DNA of 64,000 nt from Sphingopyxis jiangsuensis (GTDB lineage: Bacteria; Pseudomonadota; Alphaproteobacteria; Sphingomonadales; Sphingomonadaceae): NCBI RefSeq assembly GCF_016734905.1, contig NZ_JAERPO010000001.1, positions 620,001 to 684,000 of the forward strand, read 5' to 3'. The position numbers and the translations under genes are program-made. The notes beneath the pieces are model-generated. The model worked only from the letters and a program-made list of their open reading frames with translations, did not search any database and had not been told where the DNA came from. Position 1 is the stretch's first letter, and every line of letters starts with the position of its first letter. Shown piece by piece: positions 17,452 to 26,734 of the stretch.

Positions 17452-17537
17452 TGGCTCAATCTTATCCTTGCTCAAAATCTCTCGTTCGAACCCAGCCCTG
17501 GCGGCTGAATTCCCCATTCCCGGCCTGCGGAGCGAAT

Positions 17538-17622
17538 TGGTGCGGGCGAAGGGACTCGAACCCCCACATCTTGCGATACTGGTACCTAAAACCAGCGCGT
17601 CTACCAATTCCGCCACGCCCGC
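17538..17622 (-). tRNA. tRNA-Leu (anticodon TAG)
   Basis: This 85-nt class II tRNA on the minus strand has acceptor GCGGGCG/CGCCCGC, anticodon stem CTGGT/ACCAG around TTTAGGT (anticodon TAG), a long variable arm and an encoded CCA. It lies just upstream of tig on the same strand and may be co-transcribed. Confidence 0.95.
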
Positions 17623-17791
17623 AGGAGCTTTCGGCCGGGTGCACGGATGCCATGCGCTGTGCCGCGCACGCCCGTGCGGGCCGCGCGGGGCTATAGCAGA
17701 CGCGCCGCCAAGGGCAAGGGCGGAAAGCCGCGCGTCGCCGCGGCGGAACATGGGCGGTCATCGGACGTTTATCAGCTCAAGGAGACCAGAG

Positions 17792-17989
17792 ATGACGAAC
17801 GGTACCGATCCGCTGCCCAAGCCCAAGCCCGACACGATCGAGCCCCAATCGCCCCCCGAAACCCCCGCGCGCCCGACGCCGCAGGAAGACCCGGCGGGCC
17901 AGCCGCTCGAAATCCCCGGAAGTCCGGGCGGCGACGGGATCGACGAACCGGGCCGCGGCCCGGACGAACTGCCGCCGGGGCAGATCTAG
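17792..17989 (+). CDS. Small Pro-rich hypothetical protein
   Basis: The 65-residue product starts MTNGTDPLPKPKPD and is about one quarter proline with many Asp, Glu and Gly, so it is almost certainly disordered. AAGGAG seven bases before the ATG supports translation. There is no signal peptide and no recognised domain. I do not know a function; similar short Pro-rich ORFs are common in sphingomonads. Confidence 0.55.
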   Translation: MTNGTDPLPKPKPDTIEPQSPPETPARPTPQEDPAGQPLEIPGSPGGDGIDEPGRGPDELPPGQI

Positions 17990-17998
17990 CGCGCTCCT

Positions 17999-18077
17999 CG
18001 TCATTCCCGCGAAAGCGGGAACCCAGGGCGCAGCCAAGCTAACCCCTCTCTGGGTTCCCGCTTTCGCGGGAATGACG
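17999..18077. repeat. Inverted-repeat pair, TTCCCGCGAAAGCGGGAA family
   Basis: Two facing copies of CGTCATTCCCGCGAAAGCGGG...CCCAG, each itself palindromic, are separated by a short spacer, giving a REP-pair-like hairpin between convergent genes. Confidence 0.85.
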
Positions 18078-18099
18078 ATTGGTTGTAAGAAGCCAGTCC

Positions 18100-19566
18100 C
18101 TAACCCAGCGCCTTTTTCAGCAGTTCGTTCACGACCTGCGGGTTGGCCTTGCCCTGCATCGCCTTCATCGTCTGCCCGACGAAGAATCCGAACAGCGCTT
18201 CCTTGCCGCCCTTATACTGCTCGACCTTGTCGGCATTGGCGGCGAGCACCTCGCCGATGACCTTTTCGATCGCGCCGGTATCGCTCGTCTGCTTGAGGCC
18301 CTTTTCCTCGACGATTTTCGCAGGCGCATCGCCGGTTTCGAGCATGATCTCGAACACCTGTTTCGCGATGCTGCCCGAAATCGTCCCGTCGGCGACAAGG
18401 CCGAGAAGTTCGGCGGCCTCGGCGGGACTGACCGGCGATTCCTCGATGCTCTTGCCAAGGCGGTTGAGCGCACCGAACAGCTCGCTCGTCACCCAGTTCG
18501 CCGCTGCCTTGGGCTCGGCGCCCGTTTCCAGCAGCGCGTCGAACCAGCGCGCATTCTCGACCTCGGCGGTCAAGACATCGGCGTTATAGGCCGAAATCCC
18601 CGCCGCTTCGTAGCGCGCACGCTTGGCGTCGGGCAGTTCGGGAAGGCTGGCGCGGCATTCGTCGAGAAAGGCGTCGTCGAGTTCGAGCGGCAGCAGGTCG
18701 GGGTCCGGGAAATAGCGGTAATCGTGCGCGTCTTCCTTTGACCGCATCGTCCGTGTCGTGCCGCTGTCGGGGTTGAACAGCCGCGTTTCCTGCACGACAG
18801 TTCCGCCGCTTTCGATCAGCTCGACCTGGCGCTTTGCCTCATATTCGATCGTCTGCATCACGAAGCGCACCGAATTGACATTCTTCGTTTCGGTCCGCGT
18901 GCCGAACGGGTCGCCGACCTTGCGCACGCTGACGTTGACGTCGGCGCGCATCGAGCCTTCTTCCATATTGCCGTCGCACGAGCCGACATAGCGCAGGATC
19001 GCGCGCAATTTGCGAAGATACGCCCCCGCCTCGGCGGGCGAGCGCATGTCGGGTTTCGACACGATTTCCATCAGCGCGACGCCCGAACGGTTCAAATCGA
19101 CGAAGCTCATCGTCGGATGCTGGTCGTGCATCAGCTTGCCCGCATCCTGTTCGACGTGGATGCGTTCGATCCCGATCATCTTGCCGTGCGCGATGCCGGC
19201 CTTTTCGTCAGCCTCGACATGCAGCGAACCTTCGCCGACAAGCGGGTGATAAAGCTGCGAAATCTGATAGCCCTGCGGCAGGTCGGCATAGAAATAATTC
19301 TTGCGGTCGAACCGCGACCATTTGTTGATCTGCGCCTCGATCGCCATGCCGGTGCGCACCGCCTGGCGGATGCACTCGCGGTTCGGCACCGGCAGCATCC
19401 CCGGCATCGCGGCATCGACCAGCGACACCTGCGTATTCGGCTCGGCGCCGAACGCGGTCGCCGCGCCCGAAAACAGCTTGGCGTTGGTCGTGATCTGGGC
19501 GTGGACCTCGAGGCCGATCACGACCTCCCATTCGCCGGTTTCGCCCTTGATACGATAGTCACTCAT
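18100..19566 (-). CDS. gatB: Asp-tRNA(Asn)/Glu-tRNA(Gln) amidotransferase subunit B
   Basis: GatB binds mischarged tRNA and activates its carboxyl with ATP so that GatA-derived ammonia can amidate it. The 488-residue protein has the family opening [23 protein letters not shown], the kinase-like core with [14 protein letters not shown], and a C-terminal YqeY-like tail domain ([42 protein letters not shown]) that docks tRNA. Its ATG overlaps by 4 bp the stop of the small upstream gene, so it is coupled to that gene rather than directly to gatA. Confidence 0.97.
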   Translation of the reverse strand: MSDYRIKGETGEWEVVIGLEVHAQITTNAKLFSGAATAFGAEPNTQVSLVDAAMPGMLPVPNRECIRQAVRTGMAIEAQINKWSRFDRKNYFYADLPQGYQISQLYHPLVGEGSLHVEADEKAGIAHGKMIGIERIHVEQDAGKLMHDQHPTMSFVDLNRSGVALMEIVSKPDMRSPAEAGAYLRKLRAILRYVGSCDGNMEEGSMRADVNVSVRKVGDPFGTRTETKNVNSVRFVMQTIEYEAKRQVELIESGGTVVQETRLFNPDSGTTRTMRSKEDAHDYRYFPDPDLLPLELDDAFLDECRASLPELPDAKRARYEAAGISAYNADVLTAEVENARWFDALLETGAEPKAAANWVTSELFGALNRLGKSIEESPVSPAEAAELLGLVADGTISGSIAKQVFEIMLETGDAPAKIVEEKGLKQTSDTGAIEKVIGEVLAANADKVEQYKGGKEALFGFFVGQTMKAMQGKANPQVVNELLKKALG

Positions 19567-19919
19567 ACTGTTCTCCAGCTACCGCCATCATCGGCAGCTT
19601 CGCTTTGCGTACTCTTAAAGTGGCTCGGGACCACGAACTTGATGCGGCTTACAGATGAGCTCTCAGAGCTATCAGATGCACCTAGGTTTGCTCCGACAGA
19701 GAAAACTTGAACCTTAAATCCCCCTTCTGCCGTTCCAACCTTCTTTGCCGAAACCGCGATATCGAACTCGACTTCCTTGGGAGCCGAAAACCCGGATATG
19801 CCGGTGCCGTGTGCCGATTTTATCTGCGTTCCTTGGGCATCAGTGATGCCCTTCGCAATGGCCACCAACGTGCTAGTGACGAAGGCGGAAAGCTCGTCTG
19901 AATTTGCAGTTTCAGCCAT
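19563..19919 (-). CDS. Trypco2-like domain protein inserted in the gat operon
   Basis: The 118-residue protein has [22 protein letters not shown], then [10 protein letters not shown], then [15 protein letters not shown] and [12 protein letters not shown]. This helix-plus-beta-sandwich pattern resembles the trypsin-co-occurring domain 2 (trypco2) and related small proteins found near proteases and conflict systems. There is no catalytic motif. It lies between gatA (3-bp gap) and gatB (4-bp ATGA overlap), so it must be co-translated with them. Its base composition looks more AT-rich than the flanking gat genes, suggesting later arrival. The family assignment is from pattern memory. Confidence 0.65.
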   Translation of the reverse strand: MAETANSDELSAFVTSTLVAIAKGITDAQGTQIKSAHGTGISGFSAPKEVEFDIAVSAKKVGTAEGGFKVQVFSVGANLGASDSSESSSVSRIKFVVPSHFKSTQSEAADDGGSWRTV

Positions 19920-19922
19920 TTT

Positions 19923-21404
19923 TTACCACCACTTCTCCGCCCGCGCCGTGAAGCCCGCGCGTTCCTCGATCGCCAGCCCGGCGTTGAGCACGCCCTGCTC
20001 GTCGAACGCCTTGCCGATGATCTGCAGGCCCAGTGGCAGCCCTTCGCGGTTCAGCGCCGCGGGGACCGACATCGCGGGCAGCCCCGCGAGGCTCGCGGGC
20101 ACCGCGAACACGTCGTTCAGATACATCGCCAGCGGATCGGCCATTTTCTCGCCCAGCCCGAACGCCGCCGACGGCGCGGTCGGCGCGAGGATGACGTCGC
20201 ATGATGCAAAGGCCGCCTCGAAATCGCGCGAAATCAGCGTCCGCACCTTTTGCGCCTGCGTATAATAGGCATCGTAGAAGCCCGCCGACAGCACATAGGT
20301 GCCGATCATGATGCGGCGCTTGACCTCGGGCCCGAAGCCGTCGGCGCGCGTCGCGGCGTACATGTCCTGCAACCCCGCACCCTGCGGCAGGTCGCGGAGG
20401 CCATAGCGCACGCCATCATAGCGCGCGAGGTTCGACGAGGCTTCGGCGGGCGCGATGATATAATAAGCGGGCAGCGCATATTTGGTGTGCGGCAGGCTGA
20501 TCTCGACGACATCGGCCCCCGCATCCTTCAGCATCGCGATCCCCGTATCCCACATCGCGTCGATGTCGGGGTCGATGCCATCCAGTCGATATTCTTTGGG
20601 AATGCCGACTGTCTTGCCCTTGAGATCACTCGACAAAGCGGCTTCCCAATTGGGCACCGGCATGTCGAGGCTCGTCGCGTCCTTCGGATCGAAGCCCGCC
20701 ATATTCTCGAGCATGATCGCGCAGTCGCGCACGTCGCGCGCCATCGGCCCCGCCTGGTCGAGCGAGCTTGCAAAGGCGACGATGCCCCAACGCGAGCAGC
20801 GGCCATAGGTCGGCTTGATCCCCGAAATGCCGGTGAAGGCCGCGGGCTGGCGGATCGAGCCGCCGGTGTCGGTCCCCGTCGCCGCGGGGCACAGCCGCGC
20901 CGCGACCGCGGTCGACGATCCGCCCGACGAGCCGCCCGGCGCGAGCGCGGCGTTTCCGCCGTCCTTGCGCTTCCACGGGCTGATGACATTGCCGAAATAG
21001 CTCGTCTCGTTCGACGACCCCATCGCGAACTGGTCGAGGTTCAGCTTGCCCAGCATCCCCGCGCCCGCATCCCACAATTTCTGGCTGACGGTCGATTCAT
21101 AGCGCGGCACAAAGCCTTCGAGCATATGGCTCGCCGCGGTCGTCTGGACGCCGTTCGTGCAAAACAGGTCCTTCATCCCGATCGGCACGCCCGACAAGGG
21201 CTTCAGCGTCCCCGCCGCACGGTCGGCGTCGGCCGTCTTCGCGGCGGCGAGCGCATGCTCGGGGGTCTCGACGATGAACGCGTTGAGCGCCTTGGCGGCC
21301 GCGACATTGGCGCTGAACGCCTCGGCGACCTCGACGGCGCTGAAATCGCCCGCGCGGTGGCCGTCGCGGATCTGCGCTACGGTAAGGTTCGTAAGATCAG
21401 TCAT
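19923..21404 (-). CDS. gatA: Asp-tRNA(Asn)/Glu-tRNA(Gln) amidotransferase subunit A
   Basis: GatA is the amidase subunit that releases ammonia from glutamine. The 493-residue protein carries the amidase-signature Ser-cisSer-Lys machinery: PIGMKDLF (catalytic Lys), [15 protein letters not shown] (Gly/Ser-rich signature) and [15 protein letters not shown] (cis-Ser and nucleophile Ser). It lies downstream of gatC and upstream of the inserted small gene and gatB. I start at [15 protein letters not shown] (21404); an ATG three codons earlier is possible. Confidence 0.97.
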   Translation of the reverse strand: MTDLTNLTVAQIRDGHRAGDFSAVEVAEAFSANVAAAKALNAFIVETPEHALAAAKTADADRAAGTLKPLSGVPIGMKDLFCTNGVQTTAASHMLEGFVPRYESTVSQKLWDAGAGMLGKLNLDQFAMGSSNETSYFGNVISPWKRKDGGNAALAPGGSSGGSSTAVAARLCPAATGTDTGGSIRQPAAFTGISGIKPTYGRCSRWGIVAFASSLDQAGPMARDVRDCAIMLENMAGFDPKDATSLDMPVPNWEAALSSDLKGKTVGIPKEYRLDGIDPDIDAMWDTGIAMLKDAGADVVEISLPHTKYALPAYYIIAPAEASSNLARYDGVRYGLRDLPQGAGLQDMYAATRADGFGPEVKRRIMIGTYVLSAGFYDAYYTQAQKVRTLISRDFEAAFASCDVILAPTAPSAAFGLGEKMADPLAMYLNDVFAVPASLAGLPAMSVPAALNREGLPLGLQIIGKAFDEQGVLNAGLAIEERAGFTARAEKWW

Positions 21405-21421
21405 GTTTCGCACTCTTGTGC

Positions 21422-21441
21422 GCTCCCGCGAAGGCGGGAGC
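21422..21441. repeat. Short palindrome in gatC-gatA spacer
   Basis: GCTCCCGCGAAGGCGGGAGC is a near-perfect palindrome and a variant of the CCCGCGAAAGCGGG repeats elsewhere in the window. It lies within the presumed gatC-gatA mRNA. Confidence 0.65.
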
Positions 21442-21530
21442 CCAGGGCGGCATAAACCGCAGTTTTTCGTTTCTGAACCCCGGATCGCTCGCGGCTGCGC
21501 CGCTGTCCGGGATGATCGAATGATGTGCCA

Positions 21531-21833
21531 TCATTCGATCACCTTCGGCACGCCAAAGAAGCCATGCTGCGGCTCCGGCGCATTCGCCAGCACATCGTCG
21601 CGGCGCCCTCCGCCGGTCAGCGGATCGGCGTCGACGACATCGTCGCGCAGGCGCAGCGTGTTCGGAATCACCGCGGTCATCGGTTCGACCCCGGCCACAT
21701 CGACCTCGCCGAGTTGCTCGACCCAACCCAGGATATTGTTGAGTTCGCCTTCCATCGCCGCAGCCTCCGCATCGCTGATCGCGATGCGCGCCAGCGACGC
21801 GATTTTCTTCACCGTTGCCTGATCGATTGCCAT
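21531..21833 (-). CDS. gatC: Asp-tRNA(Asn)/Glu-tRNA(Gln) amidotransferase subunit C
   Basis: GatC stabilises the GatA-GatB complex. The 100-residue protein starts [20 protein letters not shown] and includes the family block [22 protein letters not shown] and a C-terminal [11 protein letters not shown], both diagnostic. Start 21833 matches the family N-terminus; the open frame extends 15 unconserved codons upstream. It is the first gene of the gatC-gatA-x-gatB run, with a 126-bp repeat-containing gap before gatA. Confidence 0.96.
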   Translation of the reverse strand: MAIDQATVKKIASLARIAISDAEAAAMEGELNNILGWVEQLGEVDVAGVEPMTAVIPNTLRLRDDVVDADPLTGGGRRDDVLANAPEPQHGFFGVPKVIE

Positions 21834-21900
21834 TGAGTCCTGCCTTTGCGGAAGAAGACGCGCCGCTAGCACCGTCATTTGATTGCTTCAACCATGCTGA

Positions 21901-21930
21901 TCCTCCCTGCGGCAAAGCCGTAGGGGAGGA
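21901..21930. repeat. Short hairpin, TCCTCCCTGCGG..GGGGAGGA family
   Basis: TCCTCCC and GGGGAGGA flank a loop containing GCGGCAAAGCCG. The same outer arms occur at 25663-25695, inside bioD (41513-41641) and at 48024-48126. Confidence 0.75.
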
Positions 21931-21934
21931 AAAT

Positions 21935-23695
21935 TCAGAACCCTTCGGTCTCCGCCACCCCGTCGACCATCACGCGCCGCTGCGCGACCGTTTCGACAGA
22001 GATCGTCGCGGTCGAGAGATCGACATCCTTGCGCGCCGCCTCCGGTTGGCGGTCGGCCTGCCCGACGACCCACCGCCCGCTGTCGTTGCGCGTCACGAAG
22101 TCGGACTCGATCGCCCCGCCTGCCTCGCCTTGGCCGAGCACCGCGATGCGGCCCTCGTCGATCACCACCGCGACGCACTGCGCCGAGCGGCTGCACATAT
22201 AGCTATCGGCAATCCGCTCGCGCGCGCCGTCGGGCAGCGCGCGGCCTTCGGGAAGGATGCGCAGCCGCTCCTCGATCGGCGCGACCGGCACCAGCCCGCG
22301 CGGCCCGTCAAGGTCGTATCTGTTCGTCGCGCCGAGCGCCGCTTTCGCCGCATCGGCGCGCGCCTTGTCGGGTGACTTGGCGAGGGCAGCCAACGCTGCG
22401 CGTCCTTCGGGGCCGAAATCGAACGCCATCGCCGCCCAGTCGAACTCTTCGGCCTTCACCGCGCCCGATTCGAGCCGCGCGAGTTGGTCGCGCGTCGAAA
22501 TCGCGCCGAAATCGACGAGCGGCAGCGCAAGAAACAGCGCGAGCAGCATCAGCGCGATCGCCAGCCGCTGCTGCAGCGGGCGCAGCAGCTCTTCGAAGCG
22601 CCAGCGCCCCATCGCCACCGCCCACAGCCCGGCAATCCCATAGGCGAGCGCGATGCCGACCGCGATCGCGCCCCAGATGCGCTCGGGCGTCCAGCCATAT
22701 TGGCCGATTCGCACCTGCATCGACGCCGCCGCAATCGCCGCAAGCGGCAGCACCGCCAGCGCGAGCAGCGCCGCCGCGCCGCGCATCATCCGGTTCGCCG
22801 ACCCTTCGTCGCCGCCGTTGCCGATCACCGCATTGGCGAGCAGCACCGCAAAGGCGGCCGCCGCGAGCATCAGCGCGGCGGTCGAAAAGCCCGAACTCCA
22901 CAGTCCGCCAAGCCCGGTGCCGGCCAGCGACAGCAGGAACAACAGCAGCGCCGCCGCGAGCACCGGCGCCAGCACCGCGAGCACGATCATCACGAGCCGC
23001 TGCAGGGTCGCGACAAGCCTGTCGCGCTCGCGCAGCACGCCCACCGCGCCGCCGAACGCTGCGCCCGCGAGCATCCAGCCGAACCATTCGTCGTTGAGCA
23101 GGTCAAAGATCAGGTTGATCCCGATCAGCTTGAACATCTGCCCGATCAGCACGGTGAGCAGGAAGGTCACCCCGACAAAGGCAAGGCTCGCCGCGCCGAG
23201 CACCGCGTCGGCCCACGCATGGCTGTGCAGCCGCGCGTAGGGCATCTGCCACAGTTTCCAGAACCGCCAGTCGGGCGCGACGTCGCGCCGCGTCTGGAAC
23301 AGCGGCGTCGCGACAAGCACCGCGAGCATCCCCGACCAGAACGGCCATTCGACGGGCGTACCCTGCAGATTATAGCCCGCGGTCTGCCACGCGATCAGCC
23401 CCATGATGACGCCCCACAGCGCCGCAAAGCCCAATGCCCAGTGCCAGCGCCGCTGCTCGACGCCGAGGACGAACACGATCGTCGCGACGGCCACCGCCGC
23501 CGCCAGGGCGCTCCGCCACGCGGCGAGCCGCTCGGGATATTGATGATCGATCAGCAGGTGGAACAGCAGCCCGGCGACGGCACAAAGCGCCGCCATGATC
23601 CAAGGCCGCAGCGGCCACGGCGCGTCGCTGTCGTCGAGGCGTGCCGAGGCAGCGCGGGGCGAATCGGCGGCGGGGGGTGTGGCGGCGTCGGTCAT
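21935..23695 (-). CDS. DUF4153 domain-containing membrane protein
   Basis: The 586-residue polytopic membrane protein has roughly twelve hydrophobic segments between residues 30 and 430 and a soluble C-terminal region of about 150 residues. The family-like stretch VEWPFWSGMLAVLVATPLFQTRRD is followed by a long Ala/Leu-rich membrane core. DUF4153 proteins have no established function. I start at MTDAATPPAADSP (23695), because upstream sequence contains an intergenic repeat. Confidence 0.8.
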   Translation of the reverse strand: MTDAATPPAADSPRAASARLDDSDAPWPLRPWIMAALCAVAGLLFHLLIDHQYPERLAAWRSALAAAVAVATIVFVLGVEQRRWHWALGFAALWGVIMGLIAWQTAGYNLQGTPVEWPFWSGMLAVLVATPLFQTRRDVAPDWRFWKLWQMPYARLHSHAWADAVLGAASLAFVGVTFLLTVLIGQMFKLIGINLIFDLLNDEWFGWMLAGAAFGGAVGVLRERDRLVATLQRLVMIVLAVLAPVLAAALLLFLLSLAGTGLGGLWSSGFSTAALMLAAAAFAVLLANAVIGNGGDEGSANRMMRGAAALLALAVLPLAAIAAASMQVRIGQYGWTPERIWGAIAVGIALAYGIAGLWAVAMGRWRFEELLRPLQQRLAIALMLLALFLALPLVDFGAISTRDQLARLESGAVKAEEFDWAAMAFDFGPEGRAALAALAKSPDKARADAAKAALGATNRYDLDGPRGLVPVAPIEERLRILPEGRALPDGARERIADSYMCSRSAQCVAVVIDEGRIAVLGQGEAGGAIESDFVTRNDSGRWVVGQADRQPEAARKDVDLSTATISVETVAQRRVMVDGVAETEGF

Positions 23696-23782
23696 GCGCG
23701 ATATCTGGGCTTGTTTCGCCGCGCGCGGCAAGCCAAATGCACATTGCCTGCGGGAACCAACGCCCGTTGCCGTTCGTGTCGG

Positions 23783-23838
23783 GCGCAGTCGAGACACCCC
23801 TCGTCGCCGCGCGCGGCCGTTGGGCGTCTCGACTGCGC
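23783..23838. repeat. Inverted repeat GCGCAGTCGAGAC / GTCTCGACTGCGC
   Basis: Perfect 13-bp arms are separated by 30 bp in the divergent space between the DUF4153 and DUF3089 genes. It resembles other intergenic palindromes of sphingomonads. Confidence 0.75.
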
Positions 23839-23898
23839 TCGATGCGAATGGATAAAAGACGCCGCAAATCACTGCCGGCCCCCTGATGGAGCTCTTGT

Positions 23899-25158
23899 TT
23901 GGCCCGCAAATTCCTTTACCTCATCGCCGCGATCATCCTGCTCATCCTCGGCGCTGGCGTCGTCTACCAGCTCTTTCCGGGCTGGATCGCGCGCGTCGCC
24001 TTCGTGCCGAGCGCCGAGTTCGAGCAACAGGCCGCCGCCGCGCCCAACGCCTATGACGACCCCGCCATGTGGTTCGCGCGCCCCGGCCTCGCCGACGATC
24101 CGACCGCATGGCGACCCGACCCCGACGGCGCGGTAACCCCCGGCCCCGACAGCGCCGAGGCGCAAAGCGGCGACCAGCTACTCCCGCCGGCAGGAGCCGC
24201 CGACGCCCCGGTCCCCGCCTTCCCCAAAGGCAACGCCGCGGTCTTTTTCGTCCACCCGACGAGCTATTACAGCAAGTCGAGCTGGAACGCCCCGCTCGAC
24301 GATGCCGATGCCAACCACCGCGCCGGCCTGTTCATGCGCGGCATGGCGAGCGCCTTTGCCGATGCGGGCGAGATGTGGGCGCCGCGCTATCGCCAGGCGA
24401 CGCTCGGCGCCTTCCTTGCGAGCGACCGGGTGACGGCGGGCAAGGCAATCGACGCCGCCTATCGCGACGTCGAGCAGGCGTTTGACGCCTTCGTCGCCGC
24501 GATCCCGGCGAACAAGCCGGTCATCCTCGCGGGGCACAGCCAGGGCGCGCTGCACCTCACCATGTTGCTCAAGAACCGCGTCGCGGGCACTCCGCTCGCG
24601 AAGCGCATCGTCGCCGCCTATATCGTCGGCTGGCCGGTCAGCGTCGACACCGATATCGAGGCCATGGGCCTCCCCGCCTGCCAGAACCCCGACCAAAAGG
24701 GCTGCATCCTGAGCTGGGCAACCTTCGCCGAACCCGCCGATCCCGAAATGGTGCTCGGCGCCTATGACGGCACAATCGGCTTCGATGGCCGCCCGCGCGC
24801 CGACACCCGGATGCTCTGCACCAATCCGCTCACCGGCACCCCCGATACAGTGGCCACGGCCGACGCCAATATCGGCACGCTCAAGCCCGTCGACGGCTTC
24901 AAGGCGGGCAGCCTCGTCCCCGGCGTGATCGGTGCGCGCTGCGACGAGGAGCGCGGCCTGCTGCTCATCGGCGATGCCAATGTCGCCAAGGATTATGCGC
25001 CCAATTATGTGCTGCCCGGAAACAATTATCATGTTTTCGACATCACCCTCTTCTGGGCGAACGTCCGCGCCGACGTTTTGCGGCGTTTGGCGAGCTTCGA
25101 GGGCAAACCGTCGCCGGTCCCGCCCGCCGCGGCGCCTGCAGAAACGCCGACTTCCTGA
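23899..25158 (+). CDS. DUF3089 family alpha/beta hydrolase
   Basis: The 419-residue protein has an N-terminal signal-anchor (residues 5-24, LYLIAAIILLILGAGVVYQL) followed by an exported domain. VFFVHPTSYYSKSSWN is the family signature, and LAGHSQGALHL carries a GxSxG nucleophile elbow, so a periplasmic or membrane-tethered esterase/lipase-like hydrolase is likely. A Pro/Ala-rich tail ends the protein. It uses a TTG start at 23899; GGAG lies seven bases upstream and no ATG precedes the signal anchor. Confidence 0.87.
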   Translation: MARKFLYLIAAIILLILGAGVVYQLFPGWIARVAFVPSAEFEQQAAAAPNAYDDPAMWFARPGLADDPTAWRPDPDGAVTPGPDSAEAQSGDQLLPPAGAADAPVPAFPKGNAAVFFVHPTSYYSKSSWNAPLDDADANHRAGLFMRGMASAFADAGEMWAPRYRQATLGAFLASDRVTAGKAIDAAYRDVEQAFDAFVAAIPANKPVILAGHSQGALHLTMLLKNRVAGTPLAKRIVAAYIVGWPVSVDTDIEAMGLPACQNPDQKGCILSWATFAEPADPEMVLGAYDGTIGFDGRPRADTRMLCTNPLTGTPDTVATADANIGTLKPVDGFKAGSLVPGVIGARCDEERGLLLIGDANVAKDYAPNYVLPGNNYHVFDITLFWANVRADVLRRLASFEGKPSPVPPAAAPAETPTS

Positions 25159-25161
25159 GAT

Positions 25162-25191
25162 CGTCATTGCGAGCGAAGCGAAGCAATGACG
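25162..25191. repeat. Compact hairpin, CGTCATTGCGAG family
   Basis: CGTCATTGC and GCAATGACG form a perfect 9-bp stem around GAGCGAAGCGAA. It is the same sequence family as the arms of 14589-14690. Confidence 0.8.
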
Positions 25192-25205
25192 GCTAAGGAG
25201 CGAAA

Positions 25206-25664
25206 ATGATTACCACCGCCGCCCCCGATCTCGCCGCCGCGCTCCCCGATGGCGGACGCCTCGCGGGGCTCGATGTCGGCACCAAGACCATCGGCGTCGC
25301 GCTCTGCGACGCGGGGTGGAGCTTCGCGACCCCCGACAAGACGATCGTCCGCAAGAAATTCGCCGCCGACCTTGAAGCGCTGCGCGCGCTCGTCGCCGCG
25401 CAAGGCGTCGTCGGTCTCGTAGTCGGGCTGCCGCTCAACATGGATGGCAGCGACAGCCCGCGCACCCAGTCGGTGCGCGCCTTCGCCCGCAATCTCGCCC
25501 CGCTCGCTCTTCCCCTGCTGCTGTGGGACGAGCGCTGGTCAACCGCCGCGGTCGAACGCGCGATGGTCGCCGCCGACGTCAGCCGCGCCAAACGCGCCGA
25601 ACGCATCGACAGCGCCGCGGCGGCGTTCATCCTGCAGGGTGCAATCGACGCGATGGTGCGCTGA
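25206..25664 (+). CDS. ruvX: Putative pre-16S rRNA nuclease / Holliday junction resolvase YqgF
   Basis: The 152-residue RNase H-fold protein has [14 protein letters not shown] (first catalytic Asp), [27 protein letters not shown] (Glu region) and [16 protein letters not shown] (last catalytic Asp). E. coli YqgF processes the 5' end of 16S rRNA; a resolvase role has also been proposed. AAGGAG precedes the ATG. A 33-bp hairpin repeat begins on its stop codon. Confidence 0.93.
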   Translation: MITTAAPDLAAALPDGGRLAGLDVGTKTIGVALCDAGWSFATPDKTIVRKKFAADLEALRALVAAQGVVGLVVGLPLNMDGSDSPRTQSVRAFARNLAPLALPLLLWDERWSTAAVERAMVAADVSRAKRAERIDSAAAAFILQGAIDAMVR

Positions 25665-25695
25665 TCCTCCCTGCCGCGTAGCGATGGGGAGGATC
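25663..25695. repeat. Hairpin GATCCTCCC..GGGGAGGATC overlapping the ruvX stop
   Basis: Complementary arms flank a loop with GCCGCGTAGCGAT. It belongs to the TCCTCCCT/GGGGAGGA family that also entered bioD. It may also end or stabilise the ruvX transcript. Confidence 0.75.
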
Positions 25696-25738
25696 GCGCT
25701 TGCGCAATCGCCTCCCGCCCCCTAAACGCTCGGCTTTA

Positions 25739-26734
25739 ATGACAAGCTCATCCATCCGGCCCGCCAGCGACTATCCGCCCGGTGGCGATGCGTTTCGCCA
25801 TCGCCATCTGCTCGGTATCGCCCCGCTCACCCCGTGGGAAATCTCCTACATTCTCGACGCCGCCGAAGAGTGGGTCGAAATGAACCGCAGTGGCGCCGCA
25901 AAACATGACGACCGGCTCGCGGGGCTCACGATCATCAACGCCTTTTTCGAAAATTCGACGCGCACCCTGCTGTCGTTCGAAATCGCCGGAAAGCGCCTCG
26001 GCGCCGACGTCGTCAACATGCACGCCGCGCAATCGAGCGTGAAAAAGGGCGAGACGCTGATCGACACCGCGATGACATTGAACGCGATGCGCGCCGACGC
26101 GATCGTCATCCGTCATGCGTCATCGGGCGCGGTGCAGCTTATCGCCGACAAGGTCGACTGCCCCGTCCTCAACGCAGGCGACGGGCGCCACGAGCACCCG
26201 ACGCAGGCGCTGCTCGACGCGCTGACGATCCGCCGCCGCAAGGGACGGGTCGAGGGGCTGACGATCGCAATCTGCGGCGACGTGCTCCACAGCCGCGTCG
26301 CGCGCTCGAACATCCTCGCGCTCACCCTGCTCGGCAACGAGGTGCGCGTCGTTGCGCCGCCGACGCTCACCCCGCCCGCGATGGAACGGATGCATGTTGC
26401 GACCTTCACCGACATGGACGAAGGGCTGAAAGACGCCGACGTCGTGATGATGCTGCGGCTCCAGAACGAGCGGATGGACGGCGCCTACCTCCCCTCGGCG
26501 CGCGAATATCACGCGCTCTATGGTCTCACCCCGGCGCGGCTCGACAAGGCGAAACCCGACGCGATCGTCATGCACCCCGGCCCGATGAACCGGGGGGTCG
26601 AAATCGACAGCAGCATCGCCGACGATCCCGAACGCTCGACGATCACCGAACAGGTCGAAATGGGCGTCGCGGTGCGCATGGCGTGCCTCGACATCCTGAC
26701 GCGCCGCAAGCGGGGAGTGCCCGGATGGAACTGA
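25739..26734 (+). CDS. pyrB: Aspartate carbamoyltransferase, catalytic subunit
   Basis: It condenses carbamoyl phosphate and aspartate in pyrimidine synthesis. The 331-residue protein has [13 protein letters not shown] (the carbamoyl-phosphate S-T-R-T site), SSVKKGETL (mobile loop), [15 protein letters not shown] and [13 protein letters not shown], and ends with GPMNRGVEI. It is slightly longer at the N-terminus than E. coli PyrB, as in the pseudomonad class that forms a complex with a dihydroorotase-like partner, encoded here by the next gene with a 10-bp overlap. ATG 25739 is preferred to the upstream TTG at 25700. Confidence 0.96.
   Translation: MTSSSIRPASDYPPGGDAFRHRHLLGIAPLTPWEISYILDAAEEWVEMNRSGAAKHDDRLAGLTIINAFFENSTRTLLSFEIAGKRLGADVVNMHAAQSSVKKGETLIDTAMTLNAMRADAIVIRHASSGAVQLIADKVDCPVLNAGDGRHEHPTQALLDALTIRRRKGRVEGLTIAICGDVLHSRVARSNILALTLLGNEVRVVAPPTLTPPAMERMHVATFTDMDEGLKDADVVMMLRLQNERMDGAYLPSAREYHALYGLTPARLDKAKPDAIVMHPGPMNRGVEIDSSIADDPERSTITEQVEMGVAVRMACLDILTRRKRGVPGWN

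Noticed and set aside
16087-17508. Long open frame on the plus strand across tig
   Set aside because: Antisense to the trigger factor coding sequence. In this high-GC genome opposite-strand frames stay open by codon bias; the product has no recognisable fold.
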